Shown here piece after piece: positions 25,419-34,662 of a stretch of 46,711 bases of DNA. Position numbers and translations under genes: made by a program. The notes beneath the pieces were generated by a model, which saw only the letters and a program-made list of their open reading frames with translations, did no database searches and was not told the DNA's origin. Position 1 is the stretch's first letter. Each line of letters opens with the position of its first letter. The stretch spans positions 1 through 46,711 of the forward strand of contig CANRMT010000008.1 of NCBI GenBank assembly GCA_947631815.1, given 5' to 3'. Origin of the DNA: an uncultured Eisenbergiella sp. (GTDB lineage: Bacteria; Bacillota; Clostridia; Lachnospirales; Lachnospiraceae).

Positions 25419-26465
25419 ATGAGAGAGTTTAACTACTCGGCGATAAAAAATCAAAAGTGGGATTCGGAAATTCTCAGCTTGATCGCTGCGATTTATAAAG
25501 AAGCCGGAAAGCAGGAGCTGTATCTGAAGCAGCGGCCGGAAGAACTAAAGAAGCTGGTCGAGATCGCAAAGGTACAAAGCACTGAAGCCTCCAACGCGAT
25601 CGAAGGGATCGTGACGACCAATACGCGCATCCGGCAGTTGGTCGAGGAAAAAACGACACCAAAGACCCGTGACGAACAGGAGATCGCCGGATACCGCGAT
25701 GTCCTTAATCTGATCCATGAGAGTTTCGACGTAATCCCGATCACGCAGAATTACATTCTTCAGCTTCATAAAATCCTGTACAGCCATATGAACAACCCCA
25801 TGGCAGGCAGAACAAAAAACGTGCAGAATGATATCAGTGCAGCTCATCCGGACGGTCATACGGAAATCCTGTTTACGCCGCCGCCACCCTACGAGACGCC
25901 GGAAGCGCTGGACAGAATCTGCGAGGAATACAACCGTGTTATCGGAAACATGGAAGCAGAACCGCTTATCGCGATTCCTGTTTTCATTCACGACTTTCTC
26001 TGCATTCACCCCTTCAACGACGGGAACGGCAGAATGAGCCGACTGCTGACGACTCTGCTTTTATACAGAAGCGGCTTCTATGTCGGCAAATATATTTCGC
26101 TGGAAGCAAAGATCGCGAAGAATAAAGATTTATATTATAACGCGCTCGGTCAGGCGCAGATCGGCTGGCACGAAGGCACGGAGGATGCGGTTCCGTTCAT
26201 CAAATATCTGCTCGGAACGATCCTTGCCGCCTATAAGGACTTTGAGGATCGATTTGCCCTGGTAGAAACAAAACTTCCCGCGCTTGAAACGGTAAGACGC
26301 GCTGCCATGAATAAGATCGGACGTTTCACAAAACAGGACATTCGAGAACTGTGCCCCTCTCTCAGCGTTAGTTCCATAGAGGGTGCGCTGCGAAAACTTG
26401 TGGCTTCCGGCGAACTGAAACGAGAGGGATTGGGGAAGAATACTTGCTATTATAAGGTAAATTGA
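25419..26465 (+). CDS. Fic-family protein with N-terminal inhibitory motif
   Basis: Protein of 348 residues. The active-site motif HPFNDGNGRMSR (about 197-208) matches HxFx(D/E)GNGRxxR of enzymes that attach AMP from ATP to target proteins. SNAIEG at about 58-63 matches the (S/T)xxxE(G/N) inhibitory helix, so activity is probably held off in the same chain. The C-terminal 80 residues form a winged-helix-like part (FTKQDIRELCPSLSVSSIEG), seen in many Fic proteins and possibly binding the flanking repeats. GGAGG lies eight bases before the ATG. It may be self-regulated. Confidence 0.93.
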   Translation: MREFNYSAIKNQKWDSEILSLIAAIYKEAGKQELYLKQRPEELKKLVEIAKVQSTEASNAIEGIVTTNTRIRQLVEEKTTPKTRDEQEIAGYRDVLNLIHESFDVIPITQNYILQLHKILYSHMNNPMAGRTKNVQNDISAAHPDGHTEILFTPPPPYETPEALDRICEEYNRVIGNMEAEPLIAIPVFIHDFLCIHPFNDGNGRMSRLLTTLLLYRSGFYVGKYISLEAKIAKNKDLYYNALGQAQIGWHEGTEDAVPFIKYLLGTILAAYKDFEDRFALVETKLPALETVRRAAMNKIGRFTKQDIRELCPSLSVSSIEGALRKLVASGELKREGLGKNTCYYKVN

Positions 26466-26483
26466 TTCCCACAGCCATTCTGG

Positions 26484-26518
26484 TATTCCCTTAAAATCAA
26501 TGAATAATTAAGGGAATA
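26484..26518. repeat. Second TTCCCTTAA/TTAAGGGAA inverted repeat
   Basis: Perfect 11-base arms TATTCCCTTAA and TTAAGGGAATA are separated by 13 bases, about 20 bases after the Fic stop. It is the same motif as in the Fic promoter at 25368-25400, with an identical core of nine bases per arm. It is AT-rich with no T tract, so an operator is more likely than a terminator. Confidence 0.6.
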
Positions 26519-26559
26519 AGCATATCGATAAGGTTAAGCGTCTGTCAGAAATGATAGGT

Positions 26560-26745
26560 GCTTTTCTTTTGCCATTTCCTGAAAGGATGGTGATTTATTG
26601 TGGAATTACCCTCATCGGAATACTCCCGGCAATCCAAAATTCCTGAAACTCCACGTACTTACGCAGCTTGTCCTTTTGTGCGTCCAAGCTGTAGCTGTCC
26701 ACATGCATGGAGGTGGAGACACGGGTATAAATATAACATTTTTGG
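26560..26745 (-). pseudogene. Remnant of a serine recombinase N-terminus
   Basis: Read on the minus strand from about 26735, the DNA encodes YIYTRVSTSMHVDSYSLDAQ followed by KDKLRKYVEFQE, the start of a large serine recombinase including its catalytic Ser. After IAG the frame breaks (one base missing before EYSDEG), a stop occurs at 26595, and the sequence trails off within 60 bases. The initiating part is also out of frame. It is a non-functional scar of a mobile element. Confidence 0.65.
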
Positions 26746-26750
26746 GGGGT

Positions 26751-27065
26751 TCACTTTGCTCCTCCGGTCCAAGCATTTATCTTCCAATACCCGTATCTGT
26801 TACCGCCTACACGAATAATACGTCCACTGTTGCGAAGTTTCTTCATTTCACGTTCAAGTGTCCTTTTAGGTACTTCTAATGTCTCGGTCATCTCCTGCAC
26901 TGTAATAGAAGAATTTGAGCGAATCGAGGCAAGGATTCTTTCCACCAATCCGCCATCTATTCCGCCACTTTGGCGGTTTGGAGTTTTAGGCGGATCTATG
27001 ATGACACTTTCGAGTGCCGGAAAATATACTCTGATACCAGTTCCCAGTATCTCGTATCTGGGAAG
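26751..27065 (-). pseudogene. C-terminal remnant of an AlbA_2/RecG-like regulator
   Basis: On the minus strand RYEILGTGIRVYFPA is followed by SGGIDGGLVERILASIRS and a winged helix with TLEVPKRTLEREMKKLR. This is the typical C-terminus of AlbA_2-domain ATP-binding proteins with the GGINGG linker. The first part of the gene is missing; in-frame stops close it at about 27066. It abuts the recombinase remnant, so both probably came from one mobile element. Confidence 0.65.
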
Positions 27066-27317
27066 CTAGTTAATGATATTTTAAGCTGGATTGACAATGC
27101 TTACGAACATATACTGCATGGGTTTAATCCACCTCAGAGTCTGACTATCATAGAAATAATTCAAATTCGAGATTTATTCGAAATGACACGACATTATGCA
27201 AACAGAATTGGACGCATTAGACTAAATAGACGATACCAAATGAAGATACGTCAAATTGAGGAAAAGATAGGCACTATATTCGATGGAAGTCTTTCTACGA
27301 GTTTAACCAGTCAATAA
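27060..27317 (+). pseudogene. Unrecognised gene fragment
   Basis: An AT-rich reading frame on the plus strand gives about 85 residues (VNDILSWIDNAYEHIL, then IIQIRDLFEMTRHYANRI and a Lys/Arg-rich end) with a proper stop. It lacks a start with a ribosome site, and the frame before 27060 is antisense to the AlbA_2 remnant. It may be the end of a truncated gene. Family unknown. Confidence 0.35.
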
Positions 27318-27357
27318 TATTCAGGCAGCACACTATTATTAGTCCATTCTTTAGCTT

Positions 27358-27486
27358 TTAGTTAGATGCAAAGTCTTTTTCTGGTTCCATTGAGGAAACA
27401 GGAGGCCCTAACAAGGTGGATAAAACCTCTTGCTGACGGTCTGCAAACTCTCCCAAAGAAACTAATATAAGATCTGTCGTTCTATT
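27358..27486 (-). pseudogene. Short coding remnant after the DUF6602 gene
   Basis: The minus frame encodes DLILVSLGEFADRQQEVLS, then TLLGPPVSSMEPEKDFASN and a stop. The sequence has protein-like composition but no start; MPYKIE is readable just upstream in another frame, so a one-base shift may have broken a small gene. No family recognised. The rest of 27318-27503 holds nothing else. Confidence 0.35.
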
Positions 27487-27503
27487 TTATAGGGCATAGA
27501 TTT

Positions 27504-28373
27504 TCAGCGCAGGCCACATACTTTAATACTTCCTAAATCTGCATTCTCTTTCCTTCCTGATGGAAATCCCGTAAACCCCGGCCTTTCACGAAAATTGCGG
27601 GTATCATCATAATAAACGCTGAGAATTCCTGTCAACAAGAATTGAAGACTAAAATGCCCTTCATTAACATGATCAAAGAAAATATAATCGGCCTTATCGC
27701 AGTTACTATTAACTTCTGGTCTACGCTTAAAAATACTCCACCCATTAATGTTTGTAATTAGTCCTATCGTTTCATCAAATGTATCTTGAGATTCATCGTA
27801 TGCCTCTATAAGCTTATTAAAAATCCACTTCTCAGTTGAGGGGCATTTCTTTTCAATAGAATGCATACCCACTAATGCCAAATATGGACCACGTATTTTT
27901 TCCATATTCTCATTGGTGTTCCTACAAAGTTTTGCAGCATGTTTCAACGCAATTGCTTCATTCAAAAAATCATCGTCATGGAATTGTTTTTTGACTGAGA
28001 CAATACTGATGACACCCTCTGGAGGGACGATAACATTGTCTCCAAAGCGCTGAAATATTGGATAATGACTACTATCATATACAATGATATCCAGTTGAGT
28101 TGAATGCTCATCTGATTGACCAGACCGTGATCTGTTATTGTGTCCGGTTTTTACCCCTGGGCGCAAAATAAACCCGGTAAGGACTTCTAAGTCCTTCGGT
28201 AAAAACCGCTTTAAAAACTCTTTAATGAGACTTTCAACATACCGGCCATCCTCGCCATTATGCGAGGCACTATTTCGGTTTTTACCTGGCAACAAGATCT
28301 GGAACTGTCTGTAAACATCCAGCAATGCTTTGCTCTCATTCCCGAAATAGTCCTGGACTCTTGTTCCGTCCAT
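27504..28373 (-). CDS. DUF6602-family protein
   Basis: Protein of 289 residues matching DUF6602. It shows VLTGFILRPG, TQLDIIVYD and GVISIVSVKKQF; the Asp, the Glu in PPEG and the Lys in VKK resemble a PD-(D/E)XK nuclease core. Such proteins often sit beside restriction or defence genes. AGGAGG lies six bases before the ATG. It is last in a same-strand series of five genes, 107 bases after the preceding one, and may be co-transcribed. Function unproven. Confidence 0.8.
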   Translation of the reverse strand: MDGTRVQDYFGNESKALLDVYRQFQILLPGKNRNSASHNGEDGRYVESLIKEFLKRFLPKDLEVLTGFILRPGVKTGHNNRSRSGQSDEHSTQLDIIVYDSSHYPIFQRFGDNVIVPPEGVISIVSVKKQFHDDDFLNEAIALKHAAKLCRNTNENMEKIRGPYLALVGMHSIEKKCPSTEKWIFNKLIEAYDESQDTFDETIGLITNINGWSIFKRRPEVNSNCDKADYIFFDHVNEGHFSLQFLLTGILSVYYDDTRNFRERPGFTGFPSGRKENADLGSIKVCGLR

Positions 28374-28480
28374 ATTCTGCCTCCTGATTTTCGTTTTAAC
28401 CTTGGATAAAACGAATATACCGTGAATTGTTTAATAATTCCATTCAAATAAAAAAGAACGACTTTCATATCTCAACACTA

Positions 28481-29290
28481 TCATTTTTCTTCAGGTGATT
28501 CTGCATTACAAAAATGTGCTTCCATTGTATATCTATATGGGCGATAGACATCATGAGAAAAATCATAGCACTCTCCATACAAAGTTTCTAAAAAACGTTC
28601 ATTAATTTTCTGTATATGAATAGAATGAACATATGTGCCCTGAGTATTTGTAATAATATAGTCGATGCCACAAGTTTCAGATAATACATCAATAAATTCT
28701 TTCACACATAGAGGCAACATTGTCTCTTTCCCTCGTGAAGAAATAATGTAATTTCCAAGAGCAGTTGTATCTTCAATATAAAATGACAAATAAATCTTTT
28801 TTTCGGGATACTTCTCCCTAATATTGCCTCTATAAACATCGATATTCTTTGCATGCTTGTGAAAAACATTCAACAAAGATTTTATATAATTCTCTATTGA
28901 AAAAACAACGTCCACTAATTCGCTAACCTTAACGGCTTCTGTTCTTTCTTGATTCTTTGATTTATAAGTCTCAAGAATATGTTTATCAGCTTGTATTTCT
29001 TTTAACTTTTGCTTGCTCCCTTTACGAGACGTCAATGATGAATCAAATTCAAAGCACTCTATTCCCATTACAAAATCATCACACTCATATAGAATATCTG
29101 GTCTTTCCGATTTTACAAAAGGACACGAGTGTTGATGTTGTTGCGGAAATTCCATGGATTTTTCTAACGACTTTCTGGCATCCATAGTGATTTTCTCCCA
29201 AACATAATCATCTTCATCTGTATAAAGAAATGGCTGCAAAGTTGCTATTGCAAATATAAATTTTTCTGCTTCATCTCTTTGATGCAACAT
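28481..29290 (-). CDS. Unrecognised protein in the restriction-modification operon
   Basis: Protein of 269 residues that I do not recognise. RPDILYECDD followed by FVMGIECFEFDSS resembles the PD...E pattern of PD-(D/E)XK nucleases, but a phenylalanine occupies the usual Lys place, with Lys residues a little later (RKGSKQKLKE). It starts seven bases after the stop of the helicase-methyltransferase gene, and its ribosome site GGAG overlaps that stop, so the two are tightly coupled. A nuclease or specificity part of the system is a guess. Confidence 0.7.
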   Translation of the reverse strand: MLHQRDEAEKFIFAIATLQPFLYTDEDDYVWEKITMDARKSLEKSMEFPQQHQHSCPFVKSERPDILYECDDFVMGIECFEFDSSLTSRKGSKQKLKEIQADKHILETYKSKNQERTEAVKVSELVDVVFSIENYIKSLLNVFHKHAKNIDVYRGNIREKYPEKKIYLSFYIEDTTALGNYIISSRGKETMLPLCVKEFIDVLSETCGIDYIITNTQGTYVHSIHIQKINERFLETLYGECYDFSHDVYRPYRYTMEAHFCNAESPEEK

Positions 29291-29297
29291 ATTCTCC

Positions 29298-32200
29298 TCA
29301 CTCCATCGGCTTAATCGTCGACTCTATAAGCGCAATCTCCCCATCCGTCAGCCCATACTTCGCATATAATTCCGCATCCGTCCACGATTTAGTAAAATCC
29401 TGAATTGGCACAAAAATATAAGATGCTTTTGTGACCATAATGGAAGAACAGGCTTGCAGAATTAGAAAACGAACAAACTTTGTTTTCAAATATTTGTATA
29501 AATTCTCTGCTTGCAGTTCGCTATCATACGCATTGATTATGACATACGTTTCAGTACAAACCTCCTGCGGCTTCAAAATTTCCAATATAGAAAGAACTCT
29601 GTACTGACCATTTTTGTCCGGTTGCCCAGCATGTTCATAGAAAACTCTGGACGAGATAACTTTCCACTTGTCAATATACTGCTGACCGGCAGTTATTCTG
29701 CTCGCCTCAACTGGTCCTTTCCCTTTATTCCATCTTAATGTAAGTTTGCCGGTTTCATCAGGCTCTTCATACGTCCTTAATCCAAACGGTTTCATTGAAC
29801 TCACATAATTCTGTAAAAGTTCTTCATTCTCTCTCAACACCTTATGCAGAATATCAATAGCTTTGTTAGAGCGAACAACTATAGGAAACTCATTTAGATA
29901 ACGTTCTTCTTTTGTGATAACTCCTGCATCTACATTGGAAAATTCGCATGGGCCATCATATCTTGAATCTATGAGGAAAAAGCAAATTCCGCCGGAAATA
30001 TCAGCCGTCGGGAAAATTTGTTTTGACTCTGAGAAATCACACATTTTGCGCACCTGTGTATTGCCCATCATCATTTCTCTGAATTTATCCAAGCCCCTAC
30101 CGCCAGCGAACCATCTTGACGGCACAATCATAGAAACATACGATGGTTCTACTGCAAGCGCCTGTTCCACAAATTCCTGATAAATTGGCACCGCAGACGC
30201 ATTGTTGCCTCCGTCCATCCTCTGATACGGTGGGTTACCCACAACAGCATCAAATTTCAAACGCTCACCCTCTTTCTTCCATGTCTCCGGATTTGTCAGT
30301 TTCCGCGCTAGGCGCTGCTTATCCTCCATGCGGTCAAGCAGCTTCGTCAGATAAATGGCATTAACCTCCGAACTGGTATAGCCCGCCAGCGTACGCTTCG
30401 TAATAGCTACAGCCATCGTGGTCTGGCACAGCACAAAGAGATGGTCGCTAAGTGCCCGCCGCCACCAGATTTGCGCTTCCTCCAGCGTCATCTGCTCCTC
30501 GTCCTTCGGTAGCATCATGCGGTAAATGCTGTACGCCACATACAGCGGATAGAGACCGGATTTAGAGTTCATCTCCAAAATACGAACCTTATCGTTCAGA
30601 AACAGTTCGCTGGTTACCTCACCTTGTTCGATAAGACGCGGTTCCTCCAACAGACCATCCTGCACAGGGTAGCCCTCTTTATAGAAGTTGTAGCCACCGA
30701 TGGTATCGCCCATGTGCATATTCACCACACGCCACGGAGTCAGCACGGTCTCTTTCGCAGGATTTTTGAAATAGGTGAATATCTCGGCAATCTTCATCAC
30801 ACGGCGGGTTGGCATCAGTTCGTCCGCAGCCTTTGCCATGCAGCGGATGCGCGTACCCGCGGCCTCAATCACGTCTTCGTCATAAAAGACCTGCAACTTC
30901 AGGAACAGGTCCTTGTCCACTTCTTTGGGCATAAACTCCTGCCATGAGGCAGTATCAACTTTGTCCACAAATTCTGCAAGACGAATGGATTCGTCAAATT
31001 CCGTTGCGGTGCCAAAAATCAGGAGCGGCAAACGGATAGAAACGTTGCGCAGAAGGTCAAAGAGGGCCTGCTGCTGTTTCTTCTGCTCTCTTTCCTTGTC
31101 CAAAGCGGCCTGTTCCTCCGGGGTTCGTTCCTGCTTAGACTTGCGCTTAGCGTCCTGTGCTTTCTTGTATTCCTCTGGGGATAGTCCCTGACGGTTTACA
31201 TCAACGGCAGTTTGCTTCTTCTCTTTCTTCTGCGGAGTCAGGCGCTTTTTCAGAATATCGACAAGGCTTAGCTTCTCTTTATCCATCACGATACCGGCAT
31301 CGGCCTTGTAAATGCTATCATCATCAAAGCCGCTCTTGATGGCAGCTTCAACCGTGATTTTCTTCAGCTGACGCATCATCTTCGATACGTCATAAGGCTC
31401 CATACCTGTCTCAGCCTCCGCCAGGACCGGACAGAAGTTCAAAAACTCACCTAGCGCTATGCGGCCCATATCGTCCGTGCCCACGGCAGATTTTTTCAAT
31501 TTGTGAACTTCCGCCAGCACTTTCAGTGCCCGATCAGGAGCGAAGTCAAAGGCATAACAGACCATTTTCTGCTTGCCATCAATGCTCCCGGCGGACTGGA
31601 CGCGGAAAATCGTCTGCATATATCCCGCCGCGCCTGTGCTGGAGGAACCGGACAGGAGCATCACACCCGTCCACTCTTTGACGGTGACGCCGGTGGTTAG
31701 CTTACCGCAGGAAAGGGTGATAGTGCGGTCATGATTCTGAATAGCCTCCCGCACCTCCGCTAGGGCGTCGTCGTAGGGCTTTTCCACATCCCCCTCACCG
31801 GCCACGTTGACCACCTCATAGTCTTGAAAACTAGGGTGCTTTTTCAGCATGGAACTGAATGCCCGGGCCTCTTTCACACCTGGAAGAATCCAAAATGTAT
31901 GTCGGAACATATCCCGATATTCCTGTGTGGCGAAAGGGTAATTGCTATCCTTACTCTCTGTAGAGATAATATCGAGAAACGCCCATACGTCCTCCGCATG
32001 GACAAAATCTCCCACTTTCACGCTGGAAGGAAGCGACTGGAAATCCCGCTTGGGGTCACCTGTCCAAGTTCGGAAAAACTCTCGGAAATTGAAAGCGATG
32101 TTTTCGTCCTCATAGCGATAAGAACCGGCCAGTTTATTCCGAAGATCAAAGGTACAGATACGTAGCTCCGGCAAATCAGAATAAGGATTATGGTCACCGG

Positions 32201-33371
32201 GATGCTGTTTCTCCCACCGAAGCTTTGCTTGCTGCTCCATGACGTAATCCCACTGGAATACGTTGTTGTCGCTATACTGATTCCAAAGATTATAAGGCGT
32301 ACCTGAAAGCTGGAGTACCTTTTTGGGCTTTTTGCCTTCCTTCGGCTGCTCTAATAGATTCTGTACAGCAGAGCCAAGCTCCGTCTGCGTCCCTTCATGG
32401 GCCTCGTCGTAAATGATGATATCCCAATCCATAGCAAACACAGCCTTGTTCTTCTGGTATTTTCCATTTACAAGTTCGGAGCCGCGCAGGTCCTGCATAG
32501 ATGTAAAATATACAAAAGGCCTCCCGCCCTGGGCAAGATTTTGCAAATGGCGGTCATTCTGTGCATCAATGCTTGCGTCTTCGTCAGTGAACCGGTCGCC
32601 AAACTTGATATTCTCCTTGGTGACAAACTCGCGGTCATCGTCAAACATCAGCTTGAAATCCGACCGCCAGCCATCCACAACGGCGGGACGATGGGTAACG
32701 ACAAGCACCTTTTGAAAATTCATCTTTTTTACCAGGGCATATGCCGTCACAGTCTTTCCGAAGCGCATCTTGCAGTCCCAAAGCATACGGTCTCCGTACG
32801 AAAACACCGTTTTTGTTTTCTCTACGCACCGACTCTGCTCTTCGCGCAGCTTGATACCATCCGCTTTCGCATCATAGAACGCGGCGGGTTCTCGAAGTAC
32901 GGAAACCATCATCTGACCGGTCATCTCTGCTGCAGTCAAGGTGTTTCGTCCACCTTTGACCGCACCAATGGCAGCGATGGCCGTAGGCAAATCGACCTTA
33001 TACCATTCACTGTCCTTGTCCGTATCATAAAATTTATGTACATCAAAACCGGAACGATCAAGTACTTCATGCACATCACTATCACTGAATAAACGGCTCT
33101 CCACCGTCCCGTCAGCCAACCGGACCTGAACACGCGCCAACTCCGTGTGGAGCAAATTATAACGGACGAGCGCCGTTTTCGTGTACTGGTCAATGCGCAG
33201 TTTCGCCTGCTTGTTAAGCTCATCACAATTCGGTGGAAGCTGTTTATAGCTGGAGGCGCTGTCAAAACGATGTTCTCCGATTTTCAGATAGCCCCTGTGG
33301 GCTTCGTCGGGAATCTCGAAAATGTATATCAAATTGTACTGCATGGTTCCCGCATATACATCGTGACTCAT
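29298..33371 (-). CDS. GIY-YIG-like/helicase/Eco57I-type methyltransferase fusion
   Basis: Protein of 1357 residues, probably the main subunit of a restriction-modification or defence system. The N-terminus (LIYIFEIP ... YLKIGEHRFD, residues about 13-35) resembles the T5orf172 GIY-YIG-type nuclease domain. An SF2 helicase follows with Walker A CKMRFGKT (about 202) and DEAH in IIYDEAHEGTQ (about 322). A Lys/Glu-rich coiled linker lies near 720-780. The C-terminal third has NPPYQ (about 1047) in FDAVVGNPPYQRMDG, the catalytic motif of N6-adenine methyltransferases. The SAM motif is degenerate: ILEMNSKSGLYPLY. It overlaps the upstream gene as ATGA. The recognition site is unknown. Confidence 0.9.
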   Translation of the reverse strand: MSHDVYAGTMQYNLIYIFEIPDEAHRGYLKIGEHRFDSASSYKQLPPNCDELNKQAKLRIDQYTKTALVRYNLLHTELARVQVRLADGTVESRLFSDSDVHEVLDRSGFDVHKFYDTDKDSEWYKVDLPTAIAAIGAVKGGRNTLTAAEMTGQMMVSVLREPAAFYDAKADGIKLREEQSRCVEKTKTVFSYGDRMLWDCKMRFGKTVTAYALVKKMNFQKVLVVTHRPAVVDGWRSDFKLMFDDDREFVTKENIKFGDRFTDEDASIDAQNDRHLQNLAQGGRPFVYFTSMQDLRGSELVNGKYQKNKAVFAMDWDIIIYDEAHEGTQTELGSAVQNLLEQPKEGKKPKKVLQLSGTPYNLWNQYSDNNVFQWDYVMEQQAKLRWEKQHPGDHNPYSDLPELRICTFDLRNKLAGSYRYEDENIAFNFREFFRTWTGDPKRDFQSLPSSVKVGDFVHAEDVWAFLDIISTESKDSNYPFATQEYRDMFRHTFWILPGVKEARAFSSMLKKHPSFQDYEVVNVAGEGDVEKPYDDALAEVREAIQNHDRTITLSCGKLTTGVTVKEWTGVMLLSGSSSTGAAGYMQTIFRVQSAGSIDGKQKMVCYAFDFAPDRALKVLAEVHKLKKSAVGTDDMGRIALGEFLNFCPVLAEAETGMEPYDVSKMMRQLKKITVEAAIKSGFDDDSIYKADAGIVMDKEKLSLVDILKKRLTPQKKEKKQTAVDVNRQGLSPEEYKKAQDAKRKSKQERTPEEQAALDKEREQKKQQQALFDLLRNVSIRLPLLIFGTATEFDESIRLAEFVDKVDTASWQEFMPKEVDKDLFLKLQVFYDEDVIEAAGTRIRCMAKAADELMPTRRVMKIAEIFTYFKNPAKETVLTPWRVVNMHMGDTIGGYNFYKEGYPVQDGLLEEPRLIEQGEVTSELFLNDKVRILEMNSKSGLYPLYVAYSIYRMMLPKDEEQMTLEEAQIWWRRALSDHLFVLCQTTMAVAITKRTLAGYTSSEVNAIYLTKLLDRMEDKQRLARKLTNPETWKKEGERLKFDAVVGNPPYQRMDGGNNASAVPIYQEFVEQALAVEPSYVSMIVPSRWFAGGRGLDKFREMMMGNTQVRKMCDFSESKQIFPTADISGGICFFLIDSRYDGPCEFSNVDAGVITKEERYLNEFPIVVRSNKAIDILHKVLRENEELLQNYVSSMKPFGLRTYEEPDETGKLTLRWNKGKGPVEASRITAGQQYIDKWKVISSRVFYEHAGQPDKNGQYRVLSILEILKPQEVCTETYVIINAYDSELQAENLYKYLKTKFVRFLILQACSSIMVTKASYIFVPIQDFTKSWTDAELYAKYGLTDGEIALIESTIKPME

Positions 33372-34408
33372 GCTTTGCCCCCTTTCATCATGGATAAAAA
33401 AGTCCGACTGCGTTTTGAGCGCCAGTCCATGATTCTACAATAATCGCCTGTATGCCTGTATATATCCCCTCTGGCGCATCCAGGACATTGATCAGAACAG
33501 CTGTCTATGCAAAAGTCATCATCTCCCAAATAGTCAAACAGGGTGAGCTGCCGGTTTTCCTCCGGCTTACAACTACCCGGCACCACACATTTCAATCCGT
33601 CCATCTGCCAAATATTCCATGAAATGATGCGGGATATTTTCCGCAGGAGCGGGATGCCCGGCATCAGCCCAAACCGCTCATAATAATACTCTATATAAGA
33701 ATAGAGCAGATTTTCCCGCGCCAGCAAAAGGTTATCTCCCTGGTACTCAAAACCATAGACGCTCTCAAACGCTCTCTGCGTCCATGTCAACCATTCCTCA
33801 GCAGTATCTGTATTCTCCCGAACAACGCGCATTTTACGGTCAAGAAGCCCTATTCGTTGTCTAAGCGGGATTCTCTCGCCCGTCACCGTATCATAACGAC
33901 TAACAAGATAGGGGGCCTCTCCGCAAGTGATTTCCAAACGCTGGGCGTCAATATATTTTTCCCAACCCTTTTTACATCTTTCAAATGAAATTGGCCCGGA
34001 TATAACTGTCCAGCTTTCACCGTTCTCAGTATTAAAAACATCCTCACGCCCAAACCACTGCTGGTCAATCAGATTGTTCTGTTTATTACAAACCCACGAG
34101 GGAGTAAACACCTCCGCTTTGTCTCGCGTTCTGACGAGACGGGCGGATTGCGATTTTGTGATGCGCGGTTGAATCAAATCCGCATATTTTCCGGTGACAA
34201 GTTCTGGCGTGATTTCACATAGTTCTCCGAACTCCGACCCATAGGAAACGTAATCCGTAGTCGCCCATAGGATATTTTTTCTCGTTGTCCGGTCATAGAG
34301 TAAAATATTCAGCAACTCTTTATCCAGAGAGCGGATAGATTCCTCCAATATATCAATACCTTGGGCCAGCTCTGATATTTTTAGAGAATTCTGGGATTGA
34401 GAAATCAT
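33368..34408 (-). CDS. Methyltransferase-like subunit without NPPY motif
   Basis: Protein of 346 residues. AEVFTPSWVCNKQNNLID is like motif X of gamma-type DNA amino-methyltransferases. LEITCGEAPYLVSRYD is like the SAM-binding motif I, and YGFEYQGDNLLLARENLL is like the following acidic motif. No NPPY or DPPY catalytic motif is found. The NPPY is in the next protein, to which this gene is joined by an ATGA overlap; the two may form one working methyltransferase. GGGAGG precedes the ATG at 34408, which itself overlaps the regulator stop. The C-terminus has a Cys-rich stretch (CSDQCPGC) that could bind zinc. Confidence 0.8.
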   Translation of the reverse strand: MISQSQNSLKISELAQGIDILEESIRSLDKELLNILLYDRTTRKNILWATTDYVSYGSEFGELCEITPELVTGKYADLIQPRITKSQSARLVRTRDKAEVFTPSWVCNKQNNLIDQQWFGREDVFNTENGESWTVISGPISFERCKKGWEKYIDAQRLEITCGEAPYLVSRYDTVTGERIPLRQRIGLLDRKMRVVRENTDTAEEWLTWTQRAFESVYGFEYQGDNLLLARENLLYSYIEYYYERFGLMPGIPLLRKISRIISWNIWQMDGLKCVVPGSCKPEENRQLTLFDYLGDDDFCIDSCSDQCPGCARGDIYRHTGDYCRIMDWRSKRSRTFLSMMKGGKA

Positions 34409-34623
34409 AGTTCCGCCTCCCGTTTTGGCACATAGTCCATAATATCGCCGTAGTTGCACTTCAGCGTAGCACATATCTTGTCAAGGACGGGCAGCATGAC
34501 CGGCTCGTCGCGACGCATCTTTGTCATTGTGTTAGGCGCAATACCGGATATTTTTCGCAGTTCCGCCACCGTCACATGACGTTCGGCCAACAGCGTCCAA
34601 AGTTTTCTATATGTAACCGACAT
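34405..34623 (-). CDS. Cro/C1-type (XRE) regulator
   Basis: Small helix-turn-helix protein of 72 residues (TVAELRKISGIAPNTMTKM, DKICATLKCNYGDIMDYVP), in the YozG-like group. It is first in the operon and presumably controls it, as C proteins do in restriction-modification systems. The start at 34623 has AGGAGG six bases upstream. A palindrome overlapping the -35 box is a likely target. Confidence 0.92.
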   Translation of the reverse strand: MSVTYRKLWTLLAERHVTVAELRKISGIAPNTMTKMRRDEPVMLPVLDKICATLKCNYGDIMDYVPKREAEL

Positions 34624-34662
34624 GCCGCACCTCCTGTCCGCTCGACACAAAATACCATTATC

